Of a DNA stretch of 64,000 nucleotides, positions 55,582 to 64,000 are shown piece after piece. How positions within the stretch are numbered: the first letter of the stretch is position 1; each line of letters begins with the position of its first letter. Position numbers and translations under genes: made by a program. A model generated the notes under the pieces. That model saw only the letters and a program-made list of their open reading frames with translations, did no database searches and had not been told where the DNA came from. The DNA is from Kocuria rhizophila DC2201 (GTDB lineage Bacteria; Actinomycetota; Actinomycetes; Actinomycetales; Micrococcaceae): assembly GCF_000010285.1 (NCBI RefSeq), contig NC_010617.1, positions 186,001 to 250,000 of the forward strand. Direction: 5' to 3'.

Positions 55582-56205
55582 ATGTCCCCCGAGCGCACCG
55601 CCACCGCCGACGACGCCGCTGCCGCACCCCGGCGCGGCCGTCCCGGCTACGACCGCGAGACCCTGCTGTCCGTGTGCGTGGACGTGTTCAACCGCTACGG
55701 CTACGACGCCACGTCCATGGGGATGCTGTCCAAGCACCTGGGGATCTCCAAGTCCGCGATCTACCACCACGTGGAGTCCAAGGAGGAGATCCTGGGGCAG
55801 GCCCTGGACCGTGCCCTGGACGCCCTCGAGGCGGTGTTCGCGGAGGTCCTGGCGAGCGACAGCGGTCCCGTGGTCAAGCTCGAACGGATCCTGGACGGCT
55901 CCGTGCGGGTGCTCGTGGCGCAGATGCCCTACGTGACGCTGCTGCTGCGGCTGCGCGGGAACTCGGAGGTCGAGGAGGCGGCGCTGCAGCGGCGTCGTAC
56001 CCTGACCCGCAACCTGGAGGACCTGGTGCGTGAGGCCCAGGAACTGGGCGAGCTGCGCTCGGACATCTCCGGGAAGTCCGCGCCGCGGCTGATGCTGGGG
56101 ATGGTCAACTCGATCGTGGACTGGTACCAGCCCGGGCGCTCCGGCACGGTGGACCAGCTGGCCGCAACCGTGGTGACCATGGTCTTCGCGGGTCTGCGGG
56201 CGTAG
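55582..56205 (+). CDS. paaR: TetR-family repressor, PaaR-like
   Basis: A 207-residue regulator. Its helix-turn-helix (about residues 20-65) reads VDVFNRYGYDATSMGMLSKH and LGISKSAIYHHVESKEEI. Position between paaK and paaZ, and three copies of one palindrome at pathway promoters, point to PaaR, which in related bacteria is released by phenylacetyl-CoA. TAATCT near 55539 is a likely own promoter; I find no palindrome there, so it may not autoregulate. The Ala/Asp-rich first 13 residues carry a dispersed 11-mer. Confidence 0.88.
   Translation: MSPERTATADDAAAAPRRGRPGYDRETLLSVCVDVFNRYGYDATSMGMLSKHLGISKSAIYHHVESKEEILGQALDRALDALEAVFAEVLASDSGPVVKLERILDGSVRVLVAQMPYVTLLLRLRGNSEVEEAALQRRRTLTRNLEDLVREAQELGELRSDISGKSAPRLMLGMVNSIVDWYQPGRSGTVDQLAATVVTMVFAGLRA
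55609..55619 (+). repeat. Dispersed 11-mer, copy 15 (PaaR N-terminus)
   Basis: Encodes DDAA at residues 10-13, ahead of the DNA-binding domain. Confidence 0.75.
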
Positions 56206-56254
56206 TCCGCGCTCCCACCGAGGGCAGGCGCCCGCACCCGCCTAGGGTGAGCTC

Positions 56255-56668
56255 ATGGACATCTCCCGTTTCCGAGATATCGACTCCGCGGCACTGATCC
56301 GGCTGTACGACGCCGTGGGGTGGAGCTCCTACACGCGGCGCCCCGAGGACTTCGGGCCCATGATCCGCAACGCGTGGCTGGTCATCTCCGCCTGGGACGC
56401 GGGGGAGCTGGTGGGCCTGGTCCGGGTCGTCGGCGATGGAGTGACGGTTGCCTACATCCAGGACCTTCTGGTGCACCCGACCCACCAGCGCCAGGGCATC
56501 GGACGCGCGCTGCTCACCGAGGTGCTGGCCGAGACGCCCCACATCCGCCAGGTCTACATCACCACGGACGACGCCGCTGGGAACAGCCACGTGGTTGCGC
56601 TCTACCGCTCCCTGGGCTTCCGCCCCACCCCGGACCTGGGCTGCACCACGCTCGCGATCATGCGCTGA
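56255..56668 (+). CDS. GNAT-family N-acetyltransferase
   Basis: A 137-residue acyltransferase. YIQDLLVHPTHQRQGIGRAL holds the acetyl-CoA loop (about residues 68-87), and VYITTDDAAGNSHVVALYRSLGF the second half. Substrate unknown. TAGGGT six bases before ATG 56255 indicates a leaderless mRNA. The sequence TTDDAAGN at the loop after beta-5, where an ordinary GNAT has E/D-xN, is built on a dispersed 11-mer. Confidence 0.85.
   Translation: MDISRFRDIDSAALIRLYDAVGWSSYTRRPEDFGPMIRNAWLVISAWDAGELVGLVRVVGDGVTVAYIQDLLVHPTHQRQGIGRALLTEVLAETPHIRQVYITTDDAAGNSHVVALYRSLGFRPTPDLGCTTLAIMR
56577..56587 (+). repeat. Dispersed 11-mer, copy 16 (GNAT loop)
   Basis: Encodes DDAA in a loop of the acetyltransferase; unlike most copies it lies within the folded domain. 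Confidence 0.55.
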
Positions 56669-56725
56669 GCGGGCCCGCCCGCCAGGAAGGCTGCCCGGCA
56701 GTGCACGCGCGGCGGCCGTCGGCAC

Positions 56726-56766
56726 ACGCTGAGGCCCCGCGACGCGTCGTCGCGGGGCCTCAGCGT
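56726..56766. terminator. Bidirectional terminator
   Basis: A 19-bp perfect stem (56726-56744 with 56748-56766), loop CGT, between the GNAT gene and convergent paaZ. Confidence 0.88.
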
Positions 56767-56807
56767 TCAGGTGCGGTCCGGTGTGTCAGCGGAACCCGCG
56801 CTGGGGC

Positions 56808-58922
56808 TCAGGCCTCCCGCACGGGCCACTGCTTGGCCACCAGGGTGAGGACGTCGTAGGTGGCCACGATCTCGTCCTTCTGGTTGGTCAGGCGGGCGTC
56901 CCACGCCACTTCGCCGTACTCGTCCGTGACGCGCGGGGTGATCTTCTTGGCGGTCAGGGTCACGCGGATGGCGTCGTCGTAGGTCACCGGGGTGATGAAG
57001 CGCAGGTTCTCCAGTCCGTAGTTGGCGAGCACGGGCCCCGGGGCGGGCTCCACGAAGAGCCCCGCGGCCCAGGAGACCAGCAGGTAGCCGTGGGCCACGC
57101 GGCGCGGGAAGAACGGGTTGGCCGTGGCGGCCTCCTCGTCCGTGTGCGCGTAGAAGGTGTCCCCGGTCTTGTCCGCGAACTCCAGGATGTCGTCGAGCTT
57201 CACGGTGCGCAGGTCCGAGACGAACTGGTCCCCGATCCGCAGGGTCTCCAGGGACTTGCGGAAGGGGTGCTCGCCCGTGCCGTTCTCCACGTCCTCGCGG
57301 GTCACGGTGTTGGCGGTGGCACCCCAGTGCCACTGACCGGTGATGCCGGTGAGCAGGTCCGGGGAGCCCTGCACGGCGGTGCGCTGCATGTAGTGCTTCA
57401 CGGCGCGCACGCCGCCCAGCTCCTCGCCGCCGCCGGCACGGCCGGGTCCGCCGTGCACCAGGTGGGGCACGGGCGAGCCGTGACCGGTGGAGGTCTTGGC
57501 ATCGTCGCGGTCCAGGAACAGCACGCGCCCGTGGTGGGCGCCGATCCCGGACGCGAACTGCGCGGCGAGCTCGGGGGAGTGGGTGCACACGGTGGCCACC
57601 AGGGAACCGCCGCCCAGGGCGGCGATCTCCACGGCGTCCGCCACGTCACCCGAGTAGCCGAGCACGGAGGTGACCGGGCCGAACGCCTCGACCTCGTGCA
57701 CGGCGGGGGTGCGGGCGTCGTCGAACGAGAGCAGGGTGACGGGGAAGAACGCGCCGTCCTGGGGCACGGAGGACAGCTCCTCGGGCCCGCCCAGCTCCAC
57801 CGTGGCTCCGGCGTCGATCAGGGTGCGCACGGAGCGCAGCACCTCGGAGGCCTGGTCCTCGGACGCGAGCGGGCCCACGGTGGTGGCGGGGTCCCGGGGA
57901 TCGCCCACCACGCCGCGTTGCGCGACGCGCTCCTTCAGGGCCGCGACCACGGCCGGCTTGATCTCCTGCGGGACGATCACGCGGCGGACGGCCGTGCACT
58001 TCTGACCGGCCTTGGCGGTGATCTCCAGGACCACGGACTTCACGAACGCCTCGAACTCGGGGGAGTCCTCGGTGACGTCCGGGGCCATGATGGCGGCGTT
58101 GAGGGAGTCGGTCTCCGCGGTGAAGCGCACGCCCTTCTCCTGCACATGGCTGTGCGCGCGCAGGGACCGGGCGGTGGCGGCGGAACCGGTGAACGCCACG
58201 TGGTCCCGGGCGTCCAGGTGGTCCAGCAGGTCCCGGGCGGAGCCGGAAATGAGCTGCAGGGAACCCTCCGGCAGCAGCCCGGAGTCCAGCATGAGCCGCA
58301 CGCACGCCTCGGTCACGTACCCGGTGGGGGTCGCGGGCTTCACAATGGTGGGCACCCCGGCGATGAACGCGGGCGCGAACTTCTCGAGCATGCCCCACAC
58401 GGGGAAGTTGAACGCGTTGATCTGCACGGCCACGCCGGGCAGCCGGGTGTAGATGTGCTCGCCCAGGAACGAGCCGTCCCGGGAGAGCTGCTCCACGGCG
58501 CCGTCCACGATCACGTTCGCGTTGGGCAGCTCGCGGCGCCCCTTGGAGGAGAACGTGAACAGCGTGCCGATGCCGCCGTCGATGTCGATCAGGTGGTCCT
58601 TGGCCGTGGCACCCGTGGCGTAGGAGATCTCGTACAGCTCCTCCTTGTGCTCCCCGAGGTACTGGGCCAGCTGCTTGAGGATCAGCGCGCGGTCGTGGAT
58701 GCGCAGCTGCCCGAGCGAGGCCTGCCCCACGGTGCGCGCGTACTCCACGGCCCCGGCGGTGTCGATCCCGTCCGTGCTCACGCGCGCCACGAGCTCGCCG
58801 GTGGTGGCATTGCACACGTCTGCGACCCTCTGCGGGTCCTCCGGGCGCCACCAGGCACCCTTCACGAAGCTGGGCAGGATCTGCGGCTGCGGGGTGTCGA
58901 TTGCCTGGTTCTGGGTGCTCAC
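56808..58922 (-). CDS. paaZ: Bifunctional oxepin-CoA hydrolase/semialdehyde dehydrogenase PaaZ
   Basis: Opens the oxepin-CoA ring and oxidises the resulting aldehyde. In the 704-residue chain, the N-terminal aldehyde dehydrogenase (about 1-540) has Glu in FTAETDSLN and Cys in GQKCTAVRRV; the C-terminal MaoC-type enoyl hydratase (about 555-704) has DKTGDTFYAHTD and the catalytic His in RRVAHGYLLVSW. GTG 58922 has GGAGGAC upstream. A PaaR box overlaps its promoter at 58952-58970. Confidence 0.95.
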   Translation of the reverse strand: MSTQNQAIDTPQPQILPSFVKGAWWRPEDPQRVADVCNATTGELVARVSTDGIDTAGAVEYARTVGQASLGQLRIHDRALILKQLAQYLGEHKEELYEISYATGATAKDHLIDIDGGIGTLFTFSSKGRRELPNANVIVDGAVEQLSRDGSFLGEHIYTRLPGVAVQINAFNFPVWGMLEKFAPAFIAGVPTIVKPATPTGYVTEACVRLMLDSGLLPEGSLQLISGSARDLLDHLDARDHVAFTGSAATARSLRAHSHVQEKGVRFTAETDSLNAAIMAPDVTEDSPEFEAFVKSVVLEITAKAGQKCTAVRRVIVPQEIKPAVVAALKERVAQRGVVGDPRDPATTVGPLASEDQASEVLRSVRTLIDAGATVELGGPEELSSVPQDGAFFPVTLLSFDDARTPAVHEVEAFGPVTSVLGYSGDVADAVEIAALGGGSLVATVCTHSPELAAQFASGIGAHHGRVLFLDRDDAKTSTGHGSPVPHLVHGGPGRAGGGEELGGVRAVKHYMQRTAVQGSPDLLTGITGQWHWGATANTVTREDVENGTGEHPFRKSLETLRIGDQFVSDLRTVKLDDILEFADKTGDTFYAHTDEEAATANPFFPRRVAHGYLLVSWAAGLFVEPAPGPVLANYGLENLRFITPVTYDDAIRVTLTAKKITPRVTDEYGEVAWDARLTNQKDEIVATYDVLTLVAKQWPVREA

Positions 58923-58951
58923 GCGGGGTCCTCCGGACTGTCGCGGCCGTT

Positions 58952-58970
58952 AGCCGAACGATCGGTCAGT
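58952..58970. promoter_or_regulatory. PaaR operator 3 (paaZ promoter)
   Basis: Reverse complement reads ACTGACCGATCGTTCGGCT, identical to operator 2 over its first 15 bases. It follows a CAATACT -10-like box on the paaZ strand. Confidence 0.78.
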
Positions 58971-59183
58971 ATTGCCCCCAGGATAACCTAGGTCACACAG
59001 GCACACCATGGCCGTCACCCGGGTTGACCGCTCACGACGCCGCTCGGCGGCCTTTCCTGCGCAACGCACCCGGGCGGCGTCGTGGGCCCGGTGGGCCCGT
59101 GACGACGCGGAGGCCAGCAACGGCAGAGGCCGATGACGACAGCGACTCGACAAGGACGAGAGACGCGGAACGAAGGAGCAGAT

Positions 59184-59669
59184 ATGCACGAGGATCCCAC
59201 CCCCGCGGACGCACGCGTGGAGAACGAGCCGCGCGCGGCGTCGTCGGACGAGCAGAAGGGCAGGGCGTTCGACCCCTGGAACATCGAGCTGGGCGAGCTG
59301 GACCGGAAGATGGGCGTGGAGGTGGAGGAGCAGTCCGCCGAGCGGATCGTGGCCACCATGCCCGTGGCGGGAAACCGGCAGTCCCTGGGGCTGCTGCACG
59401 GCGGGGCGTCCGTGGCGCTCGGGGAGATGCTGGGCTCGTGGGCCGCGGTGATCCACGGCTCCACCATGGGCAAGGTGGCCGTGGGCGTGGACATCAACGC
59501 CACCCACCACGCCTCCGCCACGAGCGGGCGGGTGCGCGGCGTGGCCACCGCCATCCGGCTGGGCCGCACCATGACCAGCCACGAGGTGGTCATCACGCAC
59601 ATCGACACCGGCCGCCGGCTGTGCACGGTGCGGATCACCAACTTCCTCAAGGACGCGCCGAGCTCCTGA
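59184..59669 (+). CDS. Hotdog-fold acyl-CoA thioesterase
   Basis: A 161-residue PaaI/MenI-type thioesterase. RQSLGLLHGGASVALGEMLG carries the catalytic region, and VGVDINATHHASATSG is the second conserved part. It differs from PaaI at 53733 and may act on other aromatic acyl-CoAs or on 1,4-dihydroxy-2-naphthoyl-CoA in menaquinone synthesis. ATG 59184 is chosen because GAAGGAG lies five bases before; ATG 59133 is in frame. The first 40 residues are disordered, with a dispersed 11-mer. Confidence 0.84.
   Translation: MHEDPTPADARVENEPRAASSDEQKGRAFDPWNIELGELDRKMGVEVEEQSAERIVATMPVAGNRQSLGLLHGGASVALGEMLGSWAAVIHGSTMGKVAVGVDINATHHASATSGRVRGVATAIRLGRTMTSHEVVITHIDTGRRLCTVRITNFLKDAPSS
59235..59245 (-). 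repeat. Dispersed 11-mer, copy 17 (thioesterase N-terminus)
   Basis: Encodes AASSD in the non-conserved leader of the thioesterase. Confidence 0.75.
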
Positions 59670-59683
59670 GACCGGGCACACGT

Positions 59684-59725
59684 CAAGCGCCCCGGCGCCG
59701 CAGGGTTGCGGTGCCGGGGCGCTTG
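59684..59725. terminator. Bidirectional terminator
   Basis: CAAGCGCCCCGGC (59684-59696) pairs with GCCGGGGCGCTTG (59713-59725), then one mismatch and CCGCA/TGCGG inside. Between the thioesterase and convergent aceA. Confidence 0.85.
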
Positions 59726-59859
59726 GTCGTCCGCGGGAGGGCTGAGGAGCCCCTCGGAGCGGACGAGGTGAACGCGGGGGCCGGGGTGCGAAGTCAAAGG
59801 CCCCAATGACCGTGCTGCGACCCCCGCGGGTCCGGATCAGTCCGTGGCCGCCGGGCGGC

Positions 59860-61146
<1,287 letters not shown>

Positions 61147-61234
61147 CTCGGTCTCCTTTGATCGTTCGAGCCGGCGGACTGGGTAGAAGCTCCGCACGGG
61201 TAACTTGATGTGTTCTACTTTTGCCGCGATCTGC

Positions 61235-61250
61235 ACCCCTGCAAAGGGGT
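61235..61250. promoter_or_regulatory. Inverted repeat in the aceA/ramB spacer
   Basis: ACCCCT-gcaa-AGGGGT, a perfect 6-bp inverted repeat. The overlapping TGCAAAG resembles half of the TTTGCAAA core reported for RamB sites. Confidence 0.45.
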
Positions 61251-61257
61251 TTTCCAG

Positions 61258-61279
61258 GTGAAGAATCGTGTTTCTTCAC
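61258..61279. promoter_or_regulatory. Second inverted repeat in the aceA/ramB spacer
   Basis: GTGAAGAA-tcgtgt-TTCTTCAC, a perfect 8-bp inverted repeat. It lies 31-52 bases before the regulator's start codon, where a repressor or activator could act on both promoters. Confidence 0.55.
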
Positions 61280-61309
61280 GTCTGAGAAAATTGGTTCTAA
61301 ACTCGGGGT

Positions 61310-63094
61310 ATGACCCCGACCACAGGCCCCCGCAGACGGCGTCGCACCGCCGACGCCGCTCCCTCCCCCTCCGCAGCCGGACCCACGAGCTCCGCGGCCA
61401 CCGCCGGGCGCACCCCCGCGGACACCTCCGGGCGGACAACCCCCGCCGTGCGCGGCACCGCGGGCGCGCGGACCTCCTCGGCGGCCTCCATCGGCCGGGA
61501 CGGCAGGGGTGCCGAGCGCGGGACAGCCGGCGCCGCGGCGTCGTCCTCCGGGGCCCGCGACGGCCTGCGGGGCGCACGCGCCGGAGCGGGAACCGGTGCG
61601 GGCGGGCGCACGCAGGCCCCGGTGCCGCCGGAGGAGGCGGGGGACCCCACGGACCCGATCGTGCTGGGGCGCCGCATCCGGTACCGCCGCAAGCGGCTGC
61701 GCATCACCCTGGAGGAGCTCGCGCGCACGGTGGGCATCGCGCCCAGTGCGCTGTCCCTGATCGAGAACGGCAAGCGCGAGCCCAAGCTCAGCACCCTCTC
61801 GGCCCTGGCCGGCGCGCTGGACATGGGTGTGGAGCAGCTGCTCGGGTCCAAGGCGCCGTCCCGCCGCATGGAGCTGGAGATCCAGGTGGAGCGGGCGCAG
61901 CGCGGACCCATGTACGCGGCCCTCGGGCTGCCCACCGTGCGCGTGGGCCCGGGCATGAGCACCGAGACGCTCGAGGCGCTCGCGGCCCTGCAGCAGCAGC
62001 TCGGCCAGCGATTGGAGGAGCAGGCCGCCACCCCGGAGGAGGCCCGGCGCGCCAACACCCAGCTGCGCGCGCGGATGCAGGGCGTGAACAACTACTTCGA
62101 GCGCATCGAGACCATGGCCGCGGAGCTGCTGGCCGCGATCAAGCACACGGGCGGGCCGCTGTCCGAGCACCACATCTCCCGGCTCGTGGAGCACGTGGGC
62201 TTCGAGATCCACCAGGTCCCGGACCTGCCGCACTCCACGCGCTCCGTCACGGACCTGCGCAACCGGCGGTTCTACCTGCCCACCTCCGCCGGGGCGGGCT
62301 CCCCGTGGTCCGTGCTGCTGCAGGCCGTGGGGCACCACCTGCTGGAGCACCGCCGGCCGGCGGACTACGGCGAGTTCCTGGAGCAGCGCGTGGAGACCAA
62401 CTATTTCGCCGCGGCGCTGATGATCCCGGAGGCCTCTGCCGTGGACCTGCTCGCCCGCGCCAAGTCCCAGCGGGAGCTGTCCGTGGACGACCTCCGTGAC
62501 GCGTTCGCGGTGTCCCACGAGACCGCCGCGCACCGGATGACCAACCTGATGACCCACCACTTCGACATCCCCACGCACTTCGAGAAGGTGCACTCCTCCG
62601 GGATCATCCACAAGGCGTGGCAGAACGACGGCCTGCAGTTCCCCACCGACCACAGCGGTGCCGTGGAGGGCCAGCGCGCGTGCCGGTTCTTCTCCGCGCG
62701 CCAGGCGTTCTCGGGCACCAACCGGCTGCTGTCCCACTTCCAGTACACGGACACCCCGCACGGCACGTACTGGTGCTCGGCGCGTGTGGAGGGCTCCGAG
62801 CACGGCGAGTTCTCCATCTCCTTCGGGGTCCCCTACGAGCACGTCAAGTGGTTCCGCGGCCGCGCCGCCGACTACCGCCGCACCTCCACGTGCCCGGACC
62901 CCGCGTGCTGCCAGCAGCCCTCCCCGGCTCTCGCGGACCAGTGGGAGGGACAGGCCTGGCCCTCGGCGCGCCCGGCCACCCACATGCTCGCGGCCATGCC
63001 CGCGGGCGCGTTCCCCGGTGTGGACGAGACCGAGGTGTTCCGCTTCCTGCAGCGCCACGCGCCCACCGTTGAACTGGATGCGGACCTCGCGTAA
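61310..63094 (+). CDS. RamB-like acetate-metabolism regulator (XRE/DUF2083)
   Basis: A 594-residue transcription factor. Residues 1-118 are disordered (Pro/Ala/Thr/Arg-rich) with a dispersed 11-mer. The XRE helix-turn-helix follows (about 122-180, with LEELARTVGIAPSALSLIEN), then the ImmA/IrrE-like HHLLEH region and C-terminal DUF2083 with CPDPACC. This is the RamB order, and linkage to aceA agrees; RamB represses glyoxylate-cycle genes in Corynebacterium and Mycobacterium. TAAACT six bases before ATG 61310 implies a leaderless mRNA. Confidence 0.88.
   Translation: MTPTTGPRRRRRTADAAPSPSAAGPTSSAATAGRTPADTSGRTTPAVRGTAGARTSSAASIGRDGRGAERGTAGAAASSSGARDGLRGARAGAGTGAGGRTQAPVPPEEAGDPTDPIVLGRRIRYRRKRLRITLEELARTVGIAPSALSLIENGKREPKLSTLSALAGALDMGVEQLLGSKAPSRRMELEIQVERAQRGPMYAALGLPTVRVGPGMSTETLEALAALQQQLGQRLEEQAATPEEARRANTQLRARMQGVNNYFERIETMAAELLAAIKHTGGPLSEHHISRLVEHVGFEIHQVPDLPHSTRSVTDLRNRRFYLPTSAGAGSPWSVLLQAVGHHLLEHRRPADYGEFLEQRVETNYFAAALMIPEASAVDLLARAKSQRELSVDDLRDAFAVSHETAAHRMTNLMTHHFDIPTHFEKVHSSGIIHKAWQNDGLQFPTDHSGAVEGQRACRFFSARQAFSGTNRLLSHFQYTDTPHGTYWCSARVEGSEHGEFSISFGVPYEHVKWFRGRAADYRRTSTCPDPACCQQPSPALADQWEGQAWPSARPATHMLAAMPAGAFPGVDETEVFRFLQRHAPTVELDADLA
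61535..61545 (-). repeat. Dispersed 11-mer, copy 18 (RamB N-terminus)
   Basis: Encodes AASSS in the disordered leader of the RamB-like protein. Confidence 0.75.
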
Positions 63095-63200
63095 CGTCCA
63101 TCACGTTCCTACTGCCGCGTAGCCTGCCGTCCGCGTGCCCGTGGATGCCCCGTCCCGGGGCGCCGTGGGGCCCGCCACCACCGGACCGCCCCCGGGGGAC

Positions 63201-63211
63201 GACGACGCCGC
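63201..63211 (+). repeat. Dispersed 11-mer, copy 19 (intergenic)
   Basis: 14-base form, 32 bases before the rraA start codon, in the spacer after the RamB-like gene. Confidence 0.78.
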
Positions 63212-63242
63212 GCGGCCCCGTTCGTGACGAAAGGCCAGTCCC

Positions 63243-63710
63243 ATGAGCATCTCCACGTGCGACCTCTACGACGAGCGCGGCGACGAGCTGCAGTCCGTGA
63301 CCACCCAGTTCATCTCGGTGGGCGGTGTCCACCGGTTCACCGGCCCCATCCGCACGGTGCGCTGCTTCGAGTCCAACGTGGACGTCAAGAAGCTGGTGGC
63401 CACCCCTGGTGAGGGCGCGGTGCTCGTGGTGGACGGGCAGGGCTCCATGAACTGCGCGCTGCTGGGCGACAACGTGGCCCGCACCGCCATGCAGAACGGC
63501 TGGGCCGGTCTGGTGATCAACGCCCCCGTGCGGGACCGGGTGGAGCTCGGCACCCTGGAGATCGGCGTCAAGGCGCTGGGCACCAACCCCCGCAAGTCCT
63601 CCCCCAACGACTTCGGGGAGACGGACGTGATCCTCAACTTCGGCGGCGTGACCTTCCGCCCCGGCAAGACCCTGTGGGCGGACGAGGACGGGATCCTCGT
63701 GGAGCGCTGA
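63243..63710 (+). CDS. rraA: RraA-family protein
   Basis: A 155-residue protein of the RraA/4-hydroxy-4-methyl-2-oxoglutarate aldolase family. VDGQGSMNCALLGDNVARTA and NGWAGLVINAPVRDRVELG, the latter holding the Arg-Asp used by the aldolases, are intact. In E. coli RraA binds and inhibits RNase E; in other bacteria homologues act as Mg-dependent oxaloacetate/HMG aldolases. Which role applies here is not clear. GAAAGG lies before ATG 63243. Confidence 0.9.
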   Translation: MSISTCDLYDERGDELQSVTTQFISVGGVHRFTGPIRTVRCFESNVDVKKLVATPGEGAVLVVDGQGSMNCALLGDNVARTAMQNGWAGLVINAPVRDRVELGTLEIGVKALGTNPRKSSPNDFGETDVILNFGGVTFRPGKTLWADEDGILVER

Positions 63711-63744
63711 CCCCCGAGCCCGGTGCGGGCGCAGATCCGTCAGT

Positions 63745-63755
63745 GCGGCGTCGTC
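63745..63755 (-). repeat. Dispersed 11-mer, copy 20 (intergenic)
   Basis: GCGGCGTCGTC, 35 bases after the rraA stop, not part of a hairpin. Confidence 0.75.
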
Positions 63756-63886
63756 GTTCTCTGCCGCTGGGTGCTCGGGGACGCTGCCTCGCGCGCGGCC
63801 TGCCGCGGCGTCGACGAGGTGGATCCGGCCCCCGGGTCGGAGCCGGGAGCACTCGCGCCGCGGGCGCAGTTCCGTTGCCGAGCACG

Positions 63887-63924
63887 CAGCACGGGCGCGC
63901 CCCCGAGGGGGCGCGCCCGTGCTG
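63887..63924. terminator. Bidirectional terminator
   Basis: An 18-bp perfect stem (63887-63904 with 63907-63924) around GA, between rraA and the convergent partial gene. Confidence 0.87.
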
Positions 63925-63945
63925 TACGTAGGAAGCCAACCGTGC

Positions 63946-64000
63946 CTACTTCTTCAGCACGAACGTGGAACCGTTCCAGATGTACTCCAGGGTCTTCCCG
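63946..64000 (-). CDS. Partial CDS, C-terminus only
   Basis: The last 18 codons of a minus-strand gene that continues past the window edge. They read GKTLEYIWNGSTFVLKK and then TAG, with normal codon choice and a terminator hairpin 22 bases beyond. The WNGSTFVLKK ending suggests a beta-strand-rich, perhaps exported protein, but the family cannot be named from so little. Confidence 0.6.
   Translation of the reverse strand, partial: GKTLEYIWNGSTFVLKK

Larger units (their letters stand above)
63711..63945. other. Intergenic region after rraA
   Basis: Holds copy 20 of the dispersed 11-mer and the hairpin at 63887-63924. Nothing coding is recognised. Confidence 0.5.

Overview
The window is about 70% G+C chromosomal DNA with dense genes, many GTG/TTG starts, four-base gene overlaps and hairpin terminators without U-tracts. 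This points to a high-GC actinobacterium. The SLH-repeat subtilisin, actinobacterial paa cluster, RamB-type regulator, DUF3151 and DUF202 proteins fit Micrococcaceae, most likely Kocuria or a close relative; that placement is inference. I see no rRNA, tRNA, CRISPR array, transposase or phage genes.

Layout. 0.2-7 kb: nhaA, nadE, a crotonase, then a molybdate operon (HTH-Mop regulator, modA, fused modBC). 7-13.6 kb: an ABC-2 exporter pair, a frameshifted small gene, a monooxygenase plus PAP2-like protein, a DUF318 permease and small acetyltransferases. 13.6-21 kb: acyl-CoA ligase, SDR, quinone oxidoreductase, EamA transporter, and a TetR/MFS pair. 21-32.5 kb: deiminase, tdk, pyrE, SPOUT methylase, secreted lipase with a perfect Crp/GlxR box, fba, an AbgB/AbgT-like pair, DUF3151 and ald. 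32.5-48.3 kb: two amino-acid permeases, a pyruvyl transferase, the large S8-PA-SLH protease, purA, DUF202 pair, M13 peptidase and a formate/nitrite channel. 48.5-59.7 kb: phenylacetate catabolism (paaG-like, paaABCDE, thioesterase-paaK, paaR-like TetR, paaZ). 59.8-63.1 kb: aceA divergent from a RamB-like regulator, then rraA and the tail of one more gene.

How parts work together. Phenylacetate is activated by PaaK, epoxidised by PaaABCDE and ring-opened by PaaZ; acetyl-CoA from it (and from fatty acids) would need AceA, under the RamB-like protein. Three near-identical palindromes sit at the paaA, paaI and paaZ promoters, as expected for one TetR (PaaR) regulon.

Most unusual signal. The 11-mer GACGACGCCGC (either strand) occurs exactly 20 times, plus about ten one-mismatch copies. 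It lies between genes or in disordered tails and linkers, in both orientations, and once as an inverted pair forming a terminator-like hairpin. That is the pattern of a DNA uptake sequence, which I do not know to be described in actinobacteria. A second intergenic repeat (AACGGAGCAAACG) is clustered behind two enoyl-CoA hydratase genes 45 kb apart. About a dozen genes carry a TANNNT box 6-8 nt before the start codon, implying leaderless mRNAs.
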